NCBI GenBank assembly: GCA_009760885.1
Contig: CM019701.1
Location: 32,750,697-32,814,696, forward strand
Source of the DNA: Achatina immaculata
Lineage: Eukaryota > Mollusca > Gastropoda > Stylommatophora > Achatinidae
Reading direction: 5' to 3'
DNA: 64,000 nucleotides
Positions 55,501 through 64,000 of the stretch are shown here, one piece after another; the stretch's first letter is position 1; each line of letters begins with the position of its first letter. The notes under the pieces were generated by a model. It did no database searches. It was given only the letters and a program-made list of their open reading frames with translations, and had not been told where the DNA came from. The position numbers and the translations under genes were made by a program.

Positions 55501-58500
55501 CTGGCAGATTTTAGAATCTCAGTAGTAAAGTGCTGTCCTACAGAGGAAAAAGCCTGGCTACATGGCCTACCAAGCTGTTGGGATGTTTCATGATCCCACA
55601 TTTCCCTTAATTTGTTCTCATTTGTGTTCCTTAGTGTGATGGATACCAAACCTTCTTTGAAACAAACAAACAAACAAAAATCTCATGTGCACATTGAGTA
55701 TGGTAAAGATTGAAGGCAGGTGGAAAGTACAAAGACACAAAGAGTAGGCTTAATGCCAGCCATCTTGGCAAAATTCTTTTAGAACACAACCGTGGTGAAG
55801 ATATGTAATACTATAACATAACAGTTCGAATAACTTGGGCAGTTTTATGAGTTTATAGTTGATATCAGGTAACTGCTGAATAGTATGTTCTGCTTCATGA
55901 TCAACTGTGAGAAAATGTTCTCTGCCTCTGTGCTTTGTCTGTCTCACTCAGTTCCTGTCCTGTGTTCTTGCCCATTCCTTGTGGTGAATTGAGAGCCATG
56001 GGGGCTGTACATAGAGTTTGAGAAACCAGCACAGAACAGTTCTTTTGCTAGAGTGCTTTCTCAGTTTTCTATATTTTATATTTCTGTGCAGCGTAGAACA
56101 CTGTATAATTTTGTGAACATTACATTTTTTTTTTTTGAAAAAGACAAATTTCAGAAAAGCTATATTACTGAAGTATATTTCTACCACGTTTTAAAGGTTT
56201 TCTACTTGAGATTCTGAATCAAAGGGTTGTATATATCAGGTGATAGGGTCACACTACACCTGTTATTATGTTTAGTGTGATTTTTTTTTTTTTGTATGCT
56301 ATATTTATAAAAGGAAGTTAGAATTGCAAAACCAGCACTGACCCTCAGGAATCTTGAGAACATACGGCATTCAAAAGTTATAAGCATAAAAACCAAGTTA
56401 AGATTATTCAATTCAAATGTAATATCCTCCCTCATTTATGCATGTAACAGCAGGAAAACAACTAAAGAATTAAATAACAAATTAGACTCTTTTGAAAGCA
56501 AATGCCTAAGGAAAATACTAAGTATAAAGTGGAATGAGTTCAATAACACCACAGAGATAAGACAGATGAGCAAACAACAACCTGCCTCATAGGTGATCAG
56601 AAAAAGAAGATGGATATTTATTAATCACGTAATGAGAAGAAACAGAAAATCCCAAAACAAGCTATCAAGTGGAACACAACAGGCCGAAGAAAAAGTGCCA
56701 GACCACGTGAAACTCTAAAGAGGACACTGTTAAGAGAGGCCAAATTAATAGGCATAAAATCCCTTGATGAAATTGAATAGCCCGCTGAAAACAGGAAAAC
56801 TTGGTGAACTACCTTGCGAGCCCTATGTGACATTTAACAGCACAGGAAGGATGTAAGATTTATGAATGTTATGGCGCTGTATTTGTCTCTGCAGAGATCA
56901 TGATGTCCTAGATTCATAATATTCATAAATATAAAAAAAAAAATCACACTACACTTAACAGATGTAGTCTTTTTCTTCAGTGTTATATTAATGTAAGTCA
57001 CAGACAAGAAAAGAGAAAGATCCTTGTTTAATTAACTCATAAAATACAGATTCAGTTTTCTGGTAGAAGCTATAATTTGTGCTAAACTTTGCCAAGTATT
57101 ACAGACAGGTTCGTTCTCCTCAGACTAATAGTAATGTGTGTCCCCTGTCTCTTCCAGCATTATGATGCCATAATGCGCTACATCAGCCACGGCCCATTAT
57201 TTCTTGATGTTCTCATGCACAAACCCACAAGTGTGGCCAAAAATTTTATGGATGCACTCTTGGCATTCTGGCCAGGACTGCAGGTACGTGAATGTTTTTG
57301 TATGTGTGTCAAACAATGGTCCGGTCTTAGTTGAAGTAGCTTTGAAAGAAAGATAGCATAAAAGAAAAATGGATTAAGTGAGACTGGAATGTGTTCATCT
57401 AGTGCAGGTATCAGCATCATGAGTTAACACATGAAAAGGCATAGCCAGTAATATAATTAGTGTTGTATTTTTTTTTCATTCAGTATTCTCAAAGTAATTG
57501 AATGCCATAAAATTAGATTTTAAAAAACTTATTTGGCTTCCTTGATTTTCAGATTGTATCACCAAAGTAAAAAAAGCAGAATTGCACAAGCCAAGACCTC
57601 CTTTTAAAAGTTTAAATCTATACTTTTGCAATAATTATGATCAATCTATGAGTGTCAGAAAGAGAGTGCTACAGTATTACATTGGACCAGTCTTGTTCTA
57701 TAAATGCTAAGCTTGAATGGTCAGTAAAGTGATACAAAGAAGGCTGGAATCAGCTTAAATCGGGTTCTTAAGAAGATTGCTGAAGGTACCGTGGACGGTG
57801 AGAAAATCGAATGAGAAAGTTCTAAAAGAGGCACGAGAAACAAGGAAAAATCTAATGAAGACCAGAAAACAACAGTCCAGATTTGTGGGGGATATTTGGA
57901 GGAGAGGTGGGCTAAATCACTTAATGCCAACAGGGAAGATCAAAGGTAGAAGAGACAGAGGTAGACAGAGAGTAAAAATGCTTGATGTTTTGGCATCCTG
58001 ACACGGGAAATGCTCATTGACAAGCCTGTTGAGATGAACAAGGGATCGAAGGTTATGGGAGGACATGATAACCGATGCCTGTTGGCAGGGACCGTGAGAG
58101 GGAGATAATTTCAAATAGGATATTTATAAAGCCATACAGATTTGGAAAATGATCAAAAGTTTGATGCAAAAAAAAAACAAAACAAAAGTAGACATTTTGC
58201 AGTTTATGAAGATCTAACTGCAACAGTGACTTATGATTTGAGTCGTTCTCATACTGTGGGTCATGTATTCAGTCAAGTGTGACTGTGATGATGAATAATA
58301 ATTAGAATGACTCTTACATATTGAGTGATGTAGTCATTTAAATTTCCTTCTGATATCCCCAACATGTTCTTCTATTTCAGTCTGTCCTGGTTTCCATCGC
58401 TCTTTTTTTTTTTTTTTTAAGTGGGCTCTAATCAAGCTGCAAGAAGAGTGCAGAGATAAGGCAGATGAGCGAACAACAACCTGTCTCATCAGTGATCAGA

Positions 58501-61500
58501 AAAAGGAGATGGACATATGTCAGTCACATGATGAGAAGAAACAGAATCCCAAAACAACCTATCAAGTGGAACACAACAGGCCGAAAAAAAAAGAGGTTGA
58601 CCACGTGAAACTCTAAAGAGGACATTGTTAAGAGAGGCCAAATTAGTAGGCATAATATCCCTTGATGAGGTTGAAGACCTCACCGAAAACAGGAAAACTT
58701 GGCAAACTGCCATGTGAGCCCTGTGTAGCTTTTAACAGCACGGGAAGGATTTAAGAAGAATCAAGCTGCACCTTCGTAAGAAGCATACCAGTCTCATACA
58801 TTTCAAGCAGACTAAAGTAGCACAGAAACTATTTCAAGGATGTGCCAGATCAACCAGTTAGCAAAGGGTGGATGGTTGACTGACTAGACTTTATTAGGAC
58901 ATAATATCTCCACACAAAATCAGGTATTAAATAGTTGAGAAAACCTCGACATTAATGTCTCAAGTTCAGTGCTCGGTGTCAACAACATGAGTAGAATTTC
59001 CGTCACATTGTAGATTAATTTCCATTCCTTCAGCAGATGCGATGAACAGTTTCAGTCCAAAGTTGGTTATTGTCTTGTCTCCATTTCATATTTTTCTGTC
59101 ATCACATAACTATTGTAATTTGTCATAACATTTTTCCACAAACTGGTTTCTGAGAGTTCATGAGCATAGGACTATATTCTTTTATAGGGAGCACTGGAGA
59201 AACAATGATCTGTGTCTCATAGGCCCCTAAAACTGATGGTCTTCTCTACTTCCATGTAGAGATTTTAAACTGAAGAAGGCTTTGCCTAAATCGTACATCC
59301 TTCCCATGCTGTTAAACATCACATAGGGTTCACATGGTAGTTCGCCAAGTTTTCCTGTTGTCAGCGAGCTTTTCAACCTCATCAATGGATTTTATGTCTA
59401 CTAATTTGGCCTCTCTTAACAATGTCCTCTTTAGTTTCATGTGGTCGACCTCTTTTTTTTTCTTTGACCTGTTGTGCTCCACTTGATAGCCTGTTTTGGG
59501 ATTCTGTTTCTTCTCATCACATGACTGACATATGTCCATCTCCTTTTTCTGATCACCAGTGAGGCAGGTTGTCATTCACTCATCAGCCTTATCTCTGCAT
59601 TGTTCTTGAATTCATTGCACTTTATACTGAGCATTTTCCTTAAGAATTTGTTTTCAGAAGAGTCTAATGCAGGATGTTTTATTGTTTGTTTGGTTCAGGT
59701 TTTAGCTGGAGACATTGGCCCAGCTGTGGAAACCCATGAGATGCTGTACCAGATTGTTCAGAGACATAACTTCATTCCTGAAGTAAGACATCTCATCTTT
59801 CACTTGAATGAAGTCATGTATCTTCAGTTTCTGACATATCAGCCACTTGTGAAATCATTTTTTTTTTTGGTGCTTTATTGCATAATTCAGTTTTGTTGAA
59901 AAATTTAAATATTGTTGATTCATGAGGTCATGAACTGTATTTTGTACTACTCAAACATAACTAAGATGACACAGCCACAGATAGTTGTTCCCATCTTCAG
60001 TAAGGGGATGCTTCAGAAAAAAAATGTGATCTGAAAGAGATAACTGATAGGTAAACCGCAGAGCTGTATTTTAAACAGTTCAGGATAAGGCATTCTGGTA
60101 GACTGATTTAATGGCATTTGAAGTAAGACAAACATACACAGGAAGGAAAGAGGTACATATTACAGCAGGTTCAGTCAGTAAGTGCTAAACTGCAAGCAAA
60201 TATGATACTCCTTAGAGGATTTAGCTCTTAAATATCAGAATACTTTTTAGGGGGTTAAACTCAGGAAGAAAGGTGAATTTTGATGATACTTCTTCAAAGG
60301 TTAAGCTCAGAAAGAAAGATGAATATAATACCTGTTTGAGGATTAATCTGAAAAAGAAAAGTGGATATAATATCTGTTATGGGATTATACTAAAAAAGTG
60401 AAATGTAATACATGTTAGAGGATTAAGTTCAAGAAGAAAAGTGAAATGTAATATATGTTTGAGGATTAATCTCAAGAAGAAAAGTGAAATGTAATACATG
60501 TTTGAGGATTAGGCTCGAGAAGAAAAGTGAAATGTAATACATATTTGAGGATTAAACTCTTGGCAAGGAGTAATAAACTTCTGGAAGGGTTAGAAGGTTA
60601 GACTTGTGAAAAAGAAAAAAAAAGGTGAAGGAAAAAAATGATTAATGTCTTAGAACTACTTGCAGAGTTAAACTTCAGAGCAGAAGATAATAACTTAAAA
60701 CTTCAGAGAACCCCTTCCAATCACAGCACGTCATAGTGAGTTGGCCAGAATCTCATACATTTTAAAAGGTCAGCACATTCTATACAGCTCAAGAAAATGT
60801 TCAATTGAAATTTCCAGGCGTTTACAACTGACTTTCGAGTTCACTGGGGTCAGCACCCTCTGCGTCCAGAATTTTTAGAGTCAACGTACTTCTTGTATAA
60901 GGTAATGTATCATTTTTTTTTTTCTGAGTGTGATACATAGGCAGATTTGTTTTGATATAATCCTAAGCCAAGCAAGAAACAATTCACAATTGAAATGGTA
61001 TTAATGTTTATATGAGTGCCTTTCATAATTGCTTAACTGTAGTTATTTTAGTGGGCAGGATTTCTCTTTTCTTCTTTGGTCCTTGTTAGTTGTGTTGTGC
61101 CACCATTATGTATCTTGTGGCCTAGAGCATCCCAGCTTTGACTCTGCATATTTTTAAGACCTGGGTTTGTTCCCCCACCCCTCCCAATTGCAGTTCCTGT
61201 TTACATAGCCAAACTACTGTCTGTTTCCAAGGAAACTCTCTTGACCCTTCAGTGCCCAAGATAAAAAGGGGCTGTTCATAGCAAGAGATTTTCACTCTCG
61301 TCGGCCCTTTTACTGTCTTCTTGGCTGTAACCTGCATCAATCCCTTGTTTTTTTTTTATGTGCTGTATGTCTCTTTGAGTTTTGCAACAAGAAAGGCACT
61401 GCACAGAGGTAGAATAGGGTCTTGGTCACCAGTCCTGATGCAGACAAAACAGAAGCTGTGCCAACAGCTCAATGCATGTACCAAAATGGCCTCCAGGCTC

Positions 61501-62639
61501 CTGAACACATTCTACAGACCTGTACTACATACAGAAGGTTCAGAGCCTAAACTTACATAAGCCATATTTATGTGCAATATAAAGATCAAAACTACATTTT
61601 TTTTTTATATTCCATACATACACATGTTCATGAAATAAAGAAGTACATAAAATGCTATTTAGTTCACTAATTTTGGTGTAAGCCTTTGAAAACTCATTTC
61701 CTGTCATCTCACCTTGTGAAGAGAGCAAATGAAAAGATCATTCATTAATATATGACTAATAAATAACTTCTTTATCTCACCAACAAACCGGACAACATTA
61801 AACTTAATAGCCATGCTCTTGAAGAGTCACTAGTTTTACATACCTAGGAAACAAGTTAACATCCGCGGGAGACAAATCAACAGAAATTGTGACCTGATTT
61901 TCTTTAGCGTCAAACGCTTTTAACAAGCTGATTAACATCTGGAAATCAAAACAACTAGTAGGCACACAAAACTCAAGATCTTCAACTCCTGTGTAGTGCC
62001 AGTACTAACCTATGATTGTGAGAGTTGGAGAAATCCCCAGCAATGGAAAAGAGACTAGATGCTTTTGAAAATAAGTGCCTTCAAAGACTGCTAAATATCT
62101 GTTGGCACGATTCAGATCAGTTACTTCAATAAGACAAGAAACTAAACAACACTACTTATCAAACTTTATCAGAAGACGTCGCTGGAACTACATCAGCCAC
62201 GTTCTTAGAATGAACGAAAAATGACTCCCACACTAAGCATTTACGTGGTCACCAGGGGGTAAAAGAAAGCGGGGAAGACCCAAAGACACACTAAGAAGAC
62301 TTATCACCAAAGAGTGTTCAACAATGCTCATCAGAAACACCGAAGATCTAAAGCAAGTAGCAAGGACTCGCCAGACATGGAGAGCCTTGTCCTCCGCCCT
62401 ATGCACCGCCTTTGGCCCAAGAGGATCAACTAACTAACTAATAAACAAATCATTTTTGTTTCAGTAGCTTCTTTAATTGTAAATATATAGTAACCATTGC
62501 CTGGTTTCTTTCAGGCCACCTCTGACCCATATTATCTGAAGGTTGGCCAGACAGTCATGGAGAACTTAGAGAGGCATGCCAGGGTAGAATGTGGGTTTGC
62601 AGCCATCAAAGACATTAAGACTGGTACACATGAGAATCA
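40465..62639 (+). CDS. EDEM3: ER degradation-enhancing alpha-mannosidase 3-like, 5' thirteen exons
   Basis: A GH47 mannosidase of the ER lumen that trims alpha-1,2-mannose from misfolded glycoproteins and marks them for ER-associated degradation. Exons: 40465-40586, 41613-41658, 42341-42441, 44334-44373, 44758-44870, 46347-46500, 48423-48551, 52297-52402, 54845-54942, 57158-57283, 59699-59782, 60818-60901, 62515-62639. They join to 1328 nt (442 codons plus 2 nt) with every phase agreeing. There is an N-terminal signal sequence, then [63 protein letters not shown]. By alignment with GH47, the catalytic acidic residues are the E of VFETNIR, the D of GIDSYYEY and the E of FLESTYF. The RGDVDD segment and [10 protein letters not shown] match EDEM3 better than EDEM1 or EDEM2. 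The end of the GH47 domain, the protease-associated domain and C-terminus lie to the right. Confidence 0.94.
41208..41286 (+). mobile_element. LINE D 79 bp tail in EDEM3 intron 1
   Basis: gcgagccctatgtgacgtct, aacggcacgggaaggatata and an (ATAAGAT)n end, bounded by acacagtacctt at 41196-41207 and 41287-41298. Confidence 0.93.
41613..41658 (+). CDS. EDEM3: EDEM3 exon 2 (46 nt)
   Basis: Encodes [15 protein letters not shown], matching the first conserved helix of GH47 EDEMs. Acceptor ctcatctcag, donor gtaagt. Confidence 0.92.
41830..42125 (+). mobile_element. LINE family H tail fragment
   Basis: Broken frames give GRERTNKK, then a segment like [20 protein letters not shown]: the RT C-terminal type of tail, ending in aagataagatagaatag. 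It is in EDEM3 intron 2, 216 bp before exon 3. Confidence 0.5.
42341..42441 (+). CDS. EDEM3: EDEM3 exon 3
   Basis: Encodes [17 protein letters not shown] then [14 protein letters not shown]. The RGDVDD segment is a distinguishing mark of the EDEM3 subgroup. Acceptor gtgtgtacag, donor gtatgt, leaving phase 2. Confidence 0.95.
42600..42915 (+). repeat. Interspersed repeat R1, copy 3
   Basis: accaagaccctgtcccacct, ctccattggtacc, agcctggctaatgggaca and gtagttccagggagattgaa. In EDEM3 intron 3. Confidence 0.78.
43426..44075 (+). repeat. Degenerate ~15/30 bp minisatellite
   Basis: Alternating modules of the type gtgatggagtctgctgtggc and agagtctg, with lengths mixed at 15, 24 and 30 bp. One strand is rich in TG, so the reverse strand stays open as a 256-codon frame. 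In EDEM3 intron 3, ending about 260 bp before the 40 nt exon. Confidence 0.92.
44271..44296. repeat. (CA)n microsatellite
   Basis: A run of CA dinucleotides 38 bp upstream of EDEM3 exon 4. Purine-pyrimidine alternation may affect the nearby branch region; that is only a possibility. Confidence 0.9.
44334..44373 (+). CDS. EDEM3: EDEM3 exon 4 (40 nt micro-exon)
   Basis: Encodes [14 protein letters not shown] end it at GCT/gtaggt (44374), because only that donor keeps frame with exon 5. The alternative GTAG/gtataa at 44378 would cause an early stop. Confidence 0.85.
44758..44870 (+). CDS. EDEM3: EDEM3 exon 5 with catalytic glutamate and GC donor
   Basis: Encodes [15 protein letters not shown], then [16 protein letters not shown]; the E of VFETNIR is a GH47 active-site residue. 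The donor is ATAGG/gcaagt, a GC site, and frame into GGLLGGH requires it. Confidence 0.93.
44950..45382 (+). repeat. ~60 bp tandem repeat, about 7 copies
   Basis: Unit contains atcttagtaaatgtt.tatg then tttgaaggagaagtgaatgc and tgaaaaattgttttgtgttt, with small indels. In EDEM3 intron 5, starting 80 bp after the GC donor. Confidence 0.93.
45935..46260 (+). mobile_element. LINE family G tail fragment
   Basis: [15 protein letters not shown] parallels RRDQVRNEIIQHMVG at 29275, followed by a degraded basic tail. It ends about 90 bp before EDEM3 exon 6. Confidence 0.55.
46347..46500 (+). CDS. EDEM3: EDEM3 exon 6
   Basis: Encodes [32 protein letters not shown] and [11 protein letters not shown]. 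Acceptor tgttcacag, donor gtaagt, leaving phase 0. Confidence 0.95.
46745..46925. mobile_element. Penelope-like tail hairpin, copy (d)
   Basis: tgtataaactaggaaaaaag at 46754 and its reverse complement ending near 46856, with a ~30 bp centre, then catttnggtatcacagcttta-type sequence shared with 21945 and 37540-37625. Confidence 0.78.
47456..47698 (+). repeat. 47 bp tandem repeat, 5 copies
   Basis: Unit gcaggtctcttatctagcgt, then tcacactgctccttacacac and aaagcaa. Copies start at 47456, 47503, 47550, 47597 and 47644. In EDEM3 intron 6. Confidence 0.95.
48010..48245 (-). mobile_element. LINE F 3' fragment, antisense
   Basis: The reverse strand reads [24 protein letters not shown] sequence, then [14 protein letters not shown] and WLGAQP. 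It ends about 175 bp before EDEM3 exon 7. Confidence 0.75.
48423..48551 (+). CDS. EDEM3: EDEM3 exon 7
   Basis: Encodes [29 protein letters not shown] and TGIPVYE. The paired cysteines of TCTSCAGT are conserved in EDEMs. Acceptor ctctacag, donor gttagt. Confidence 0.95.
49656..51217 (+). mobile_element. LINE A copy in EDEM3 intron 7
   Basis: 5'-truncated at [12 protein letters not shown] and bounded by gacgtcaggtaca at 49643-49655 and 51218-51230. It contains [43 protein letters not shown] and [11 protein letters not shown] stop (tcaccagttaag) falls at 49965, about 16 bp are missing near 50110, and there is a frameshift near 50685. Sequence is very close to 8690-10260. Confidence 0.95.
51564..52218 (-). 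mobile_element. LINE C 3' end, antisense, with duplication
   Basis: Bounded by cataaacaca at 51554-51563 and 52219-52228. The reverse frame gives [40 protein letters not shown] and [11 protein letters not shown]. It ends 79 bp before EDEM3 exon 8. Confidence 0.92.
52297..52402 (+). CDS. EDEM3: EDEM3 exon 8
   Basis: No long ORF covers it, so it is easy to miss. It encodes [20 protein letters not shown] then [15 protein letters not shown]. Acceptor aaaatatag is weak in pyrimidines; donor gtacag; leaves phase 1. It is hemmed in by a LINE C copy 69 bp upstream and a satellite about 90 bp downstream. Confidence 0.92.
52490..53795 (+). repeat. 1.3 kb GATGGTAAT-type satellite
   Basis: Modules such as gatggtaatgatag, gtgatgatggtaatcatag and atagtgatggtaatgat are arrayed continuously with higher-order mixing. 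There is almost no C on the + strand. It begins about 90 bp after EDEM3 exon 8. Both antisense ORFs within (52871-53634) are artefacts of the repeat. Confidence 0.95.
54845..54942 (+). CDS. EDEM3: EDEM3 exon 9 with catalytic aspartate
   Basis: Encodes [20 protein letters not shown], then [13 protein letters not shown]. The D of GIDSYYEY is a GH47 active-site residue. Acceptor cctcctattag, donor gtgtgc. Confidence 0.95.
55165..55405 (+). mobile_element. SINE1 copy, head-truncated
   Basis: Runs from attttttttctggtaccacc through actagagaaatctgggaaat to ggcatggaaacaggaatttt, with a (CTTTAC)n tail. In EDEM3 intron 9. Confidence 0.8.
56310..56862 (+). mobile_element. LINE D RT C-terminal fragment, decayed
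   Basis: Broken frames for [34 protein letters not shown] and the shared end aggaagaaaaagtgccagac to acatttaacagcacaggaag. In EDEM3 intron 9, about 300 bp before exon 10. Confidence 0.82.
57158..57283 (+). CDS. EDEM3: EDEM3 exon 10
   Basis: Encodes [20 protein letters not shown], then [13 protein letters not shown]. Acceptor tctcttccag, donor gtacgt, phase 0 at both ends. Confidence 0.95.
57590..58105 (+). mobile_element. LINE F 3' fragment, decayed
   Basis: [20 protein letters not shown], then [16 protein letters not shown], with preceding [17 protein letters not shown] in another frame. In EDEM3 intron 10. Confidence 0.8.
58442..58758 (+). mobile_element. LINE D 3' end with 12 bp duplication
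   Basis: Bounded by aatcaagctgca at 58430-58441 and 58759-58770. Contains aggagatggacatatgtcag and cttttaacagcacgggaagg. Confidence 0.93.
59290..59668 (-). mobile_element. LINE D 3' end, antisense, beside EDEM3 exon 11
   Basis: Begins (3' side) catccttcccatgctgttaa and ends tttgttttcagaagagtcta at the RT DSFENKCL codons. Only about 30 bp separate it from the exon 11 acceptor. Confidence 0.87.
59699..59782 (+). CDS. EDEM3: EDEM3 exon 11
   Basis: Encodes [20 protein letters not shown] then RHNFIPE. Acceptor tttggttcag, donor gtaaga. An antisense LINE D copy ends about 30 bp before it. Confidence 0.95.
60195..60555 (+). repeat. ~43 bp degenerate tandem repeat
   Basis: Modules resemble gaggattaatctcaagaaga then aaagtgaaatgtaatacatg; about seven copies, most similar to each other toward 60410-60550. 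In EDEM3 intron 11. Confidence 0.85.
60818..60901 (+). CDS. EDEM3: EDEM3 exon 12 with catalytic glutamate
   Basis: Encodes [20 protein letters not shown] then ESTYFLYK; the E of LESTYF is a GH47 active-site residue. Acceptor atttccag, donor gtaatg. Confidence 0.95.
61795..62450 (+). mobile_element. LINE family E tail in EDEM3 intron 12
   Basis: Broken frames read [56 protein letters not shown] and [17 protein letters not shown], then an (AACT)n tail at 62430-62445. It is distinct from A-D and ends about 65 bp before exon 13. Confidence 0.82.
62515..62639 (+). CDS. EDEM3: EDEM3 exon 13 (last in window)
   Basis: Encodes [20 protein letters not shown], then [16 protein letters not shown] and two bases of the next codon before gtgagt. 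The following exon is beyond 64000 or unrecognised. Confidence 0.95.
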
Positions 62640-62877
62640 GTGAGTTTTTAATGCATGCTGTGGTTTAGTAACACCTTTCTGTTTTTTTTTTTTGGCATTT
62701 CAGCGCCCCTTGGACGGTCAGATCTTTCTTTCTTTCTTTTGATGCTGATGTCTCTGTCTCTGAAGTTATGCTTGGGGGGGGAGAAGAATTTACCATATAC
62801 CTTCCGTATGTATTTTAACTGTAAACCACCATAACGAGGTTGTGACAGTAAAACTGGTTCAGATAATAAAAATAGAT

Positions 62878-63665
62878 AGAGTTGTATGGTGCAGTTTTAC
62901 AAGGCAGCAGAGGGAGTGAGAAAAAAACGAGTAGAAGGTATGAGAGTAAGATGAGAATGTATAAATAAAAAACATAACTAGGAAAAAAGTAAGAACAGCT
63001 TTATTAGTTAATGGCTACAAAGTTGTGACATTTCGGCATAAGCCTTAATCGTACAAACACACACAGGATGAAGAATTAGAGAGAATTAATTCCAGCTGGA
63101 ATTAACAATGTCTTCAGCTTCCTTTAACTTTTTTAGTTTTCCACTTTTTTTTCTGTTATTTTTACTCTACTTTCTTGTTTCTCTCTCCTAGCTTCCCTTG
63201 CCCCTCCCCACCACGATTTGCGCCTCTAGCAGCCTACAGGTGTTTATGGCCCCTTCTGTTCATTCATAGTTCTTCATTTATTATCTTTCTGCTCCCCCCC
63301 CCCCCCACGACACCTGCTTCCTACAGGTGTCTATTGTCCTTCTCTTTCCCCGTCTCTTATTTCCGATTGGCTTCATCTGCTATCCTTTGTGGCCTCACAT
63401 GGTCTCTATGCCTCGTCAATGGGACACGCATTCTTGTGTTTCCTACTTAGGAGGATGCCACTAAGATAAGTTTTTCTTTTAGTTATATGTTGTGTTTTGT
63501 TTGTATATGTAATCCTCGAAAAAAGGTCATGCTGAAGTATTGGATTTTGTATGTTTTTCATTTATAGATTCTCATCTTACTCTCATACTTTCTATTCGTT
63601 TTTTCTCACTTTTCTCACTTTCTCTGCCGCCTTTTAAAACTACACCATACACCTCTGTCTACCTT
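62878..63665. mobile_element. Inverted-repeat element with a Penelope-like tail, copy (e)
   Basis: A ~100 bp arm at 62878-62978 (gttgtatggtgcagttttac through atgagagtaagatgagaatg) recurs inverted at about 63555-63662 with a few differences. Inside the left arm, aggaaaaaagtaagaacagc at 62983 and tgtgacatttcggcataagc at 63025 are Penelope-like tail sequence in antisense. Confidence 0.72.
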
Positions 63666-64000
63666 AACGAGATGAACACTTAAAGGTTTCTGAAAAGAGA
63701 CTGCTTTTATATCATAGGAAGATATGCCTGAATAAGATTTGACCTTAAGCTACAAGATCACATTCTGCTTATAATGCTGAAATGTAGCATTTAACGAGAA
63801 TAGAAATAAATGCATTGTTTGTCTTATTAAGTAACTGACAAAACTTCTGAGCAAGTTTATTTCTCTGATTTCAAGAAATAAATTATCTTAATTTTCTCAT
63901 TCTCACATTTTGTTTTCAGCCATGAAAACTGTCAGATTTCTGAAAATTTACTTCAAATAAAAAAATCTTCAGGTGCAAGAAATTAGCTTCATCTCTCACA
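63666..64000. other. EDEM3 intron 13, no recognised feature
   Basis: AT-rich sequence without the next EDEM3 exon in any frame. The homologous next block of the family (after THEN/D) was searched for and not seen. Confidence 0.5.

Noticed and set aside
63175..63450. 91-codon ORF with apparent signal peptide and Pro-rich stretch
   Set aside because: Includes a long C run and lies inside an inverted-repeat element in an intron; composition alone explains it.

Overview
This window is nuclear DNA of an animal. It is AT-rich, its coding exons are split by GT-AG and GC-AG introns, and most of the remainder is decayed retrotransposon sequence. The mix of RTE-like LINEs, Penelope-like elements and tRNA-headed SINEs suggests a lophotrochozoan, perhaps a gastropod mollusc. 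That placement is an inference and cannot be settled from this sequence alone.

Two conserved genes lie head to tail on the + strand. (1) The 3' part of folylpolyglutamate synthase (FPGS), ten exons from 1551 to 28806. They join in one frame to 595 codons plus a stop; the 5' exon(s), with the N-terminus and any mitochondrial leader, lie to the left of the window. (2) The 5' part of an ER degradation-enhancing alpha-mannosidase of the EDEM3 type (glycoside hydrolase 47). Thirteen exons from 40465 (start codon and signal peptide) to 62639 give 442 codons plus 2 nt; the gene continues to the right. I placed exon boundaries by reading frame, splice sites and similarity to the families. Phase is consistent through every junction in both genes.

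Layout: 1-28910 FPGS, with introns full of LINE, SINE and Penelope-like debris; 28910-40440 intergenic, about 11.5 kb, holding nested retroelements and a rearranged Penelope-like element; 40465-64000 EDEM3, whose introns carry at least five unrelated tandem-repeat arrays, including a 1.3 kb GATGGTAAT-type satellite just after exon 8.

The retroelements fall into recognisable groups, labelled A to H here. A is an RTE-like LINE with an (AG)n tail; the copy at 7065-10260 looks full-length at 3.2 kb with a 12 bp target-site duplication. B has an (ATG)n tail, C an (AATG)n tail, D an (ATAAGAT)n tail, F a (TTGAA)n tail; E, G and H are tail fragments. There are also two SINE families and a Penelope-like element whose tail recurs as hairpins. 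Ten insertions are bounded by clear target-site duplications of 9-16 bp, which lets the order of nested insertions be read.

The two host genes have no evident functional link: one retains cellular folates, the other trims mannose from misfolded glycoproteins in the ER. I found no CRISPR array, prokaryotic operon, canonical tRNA or rRNA gene. The most distinctive material is in the structure of the retroelement insertions and two GC-AG introns.
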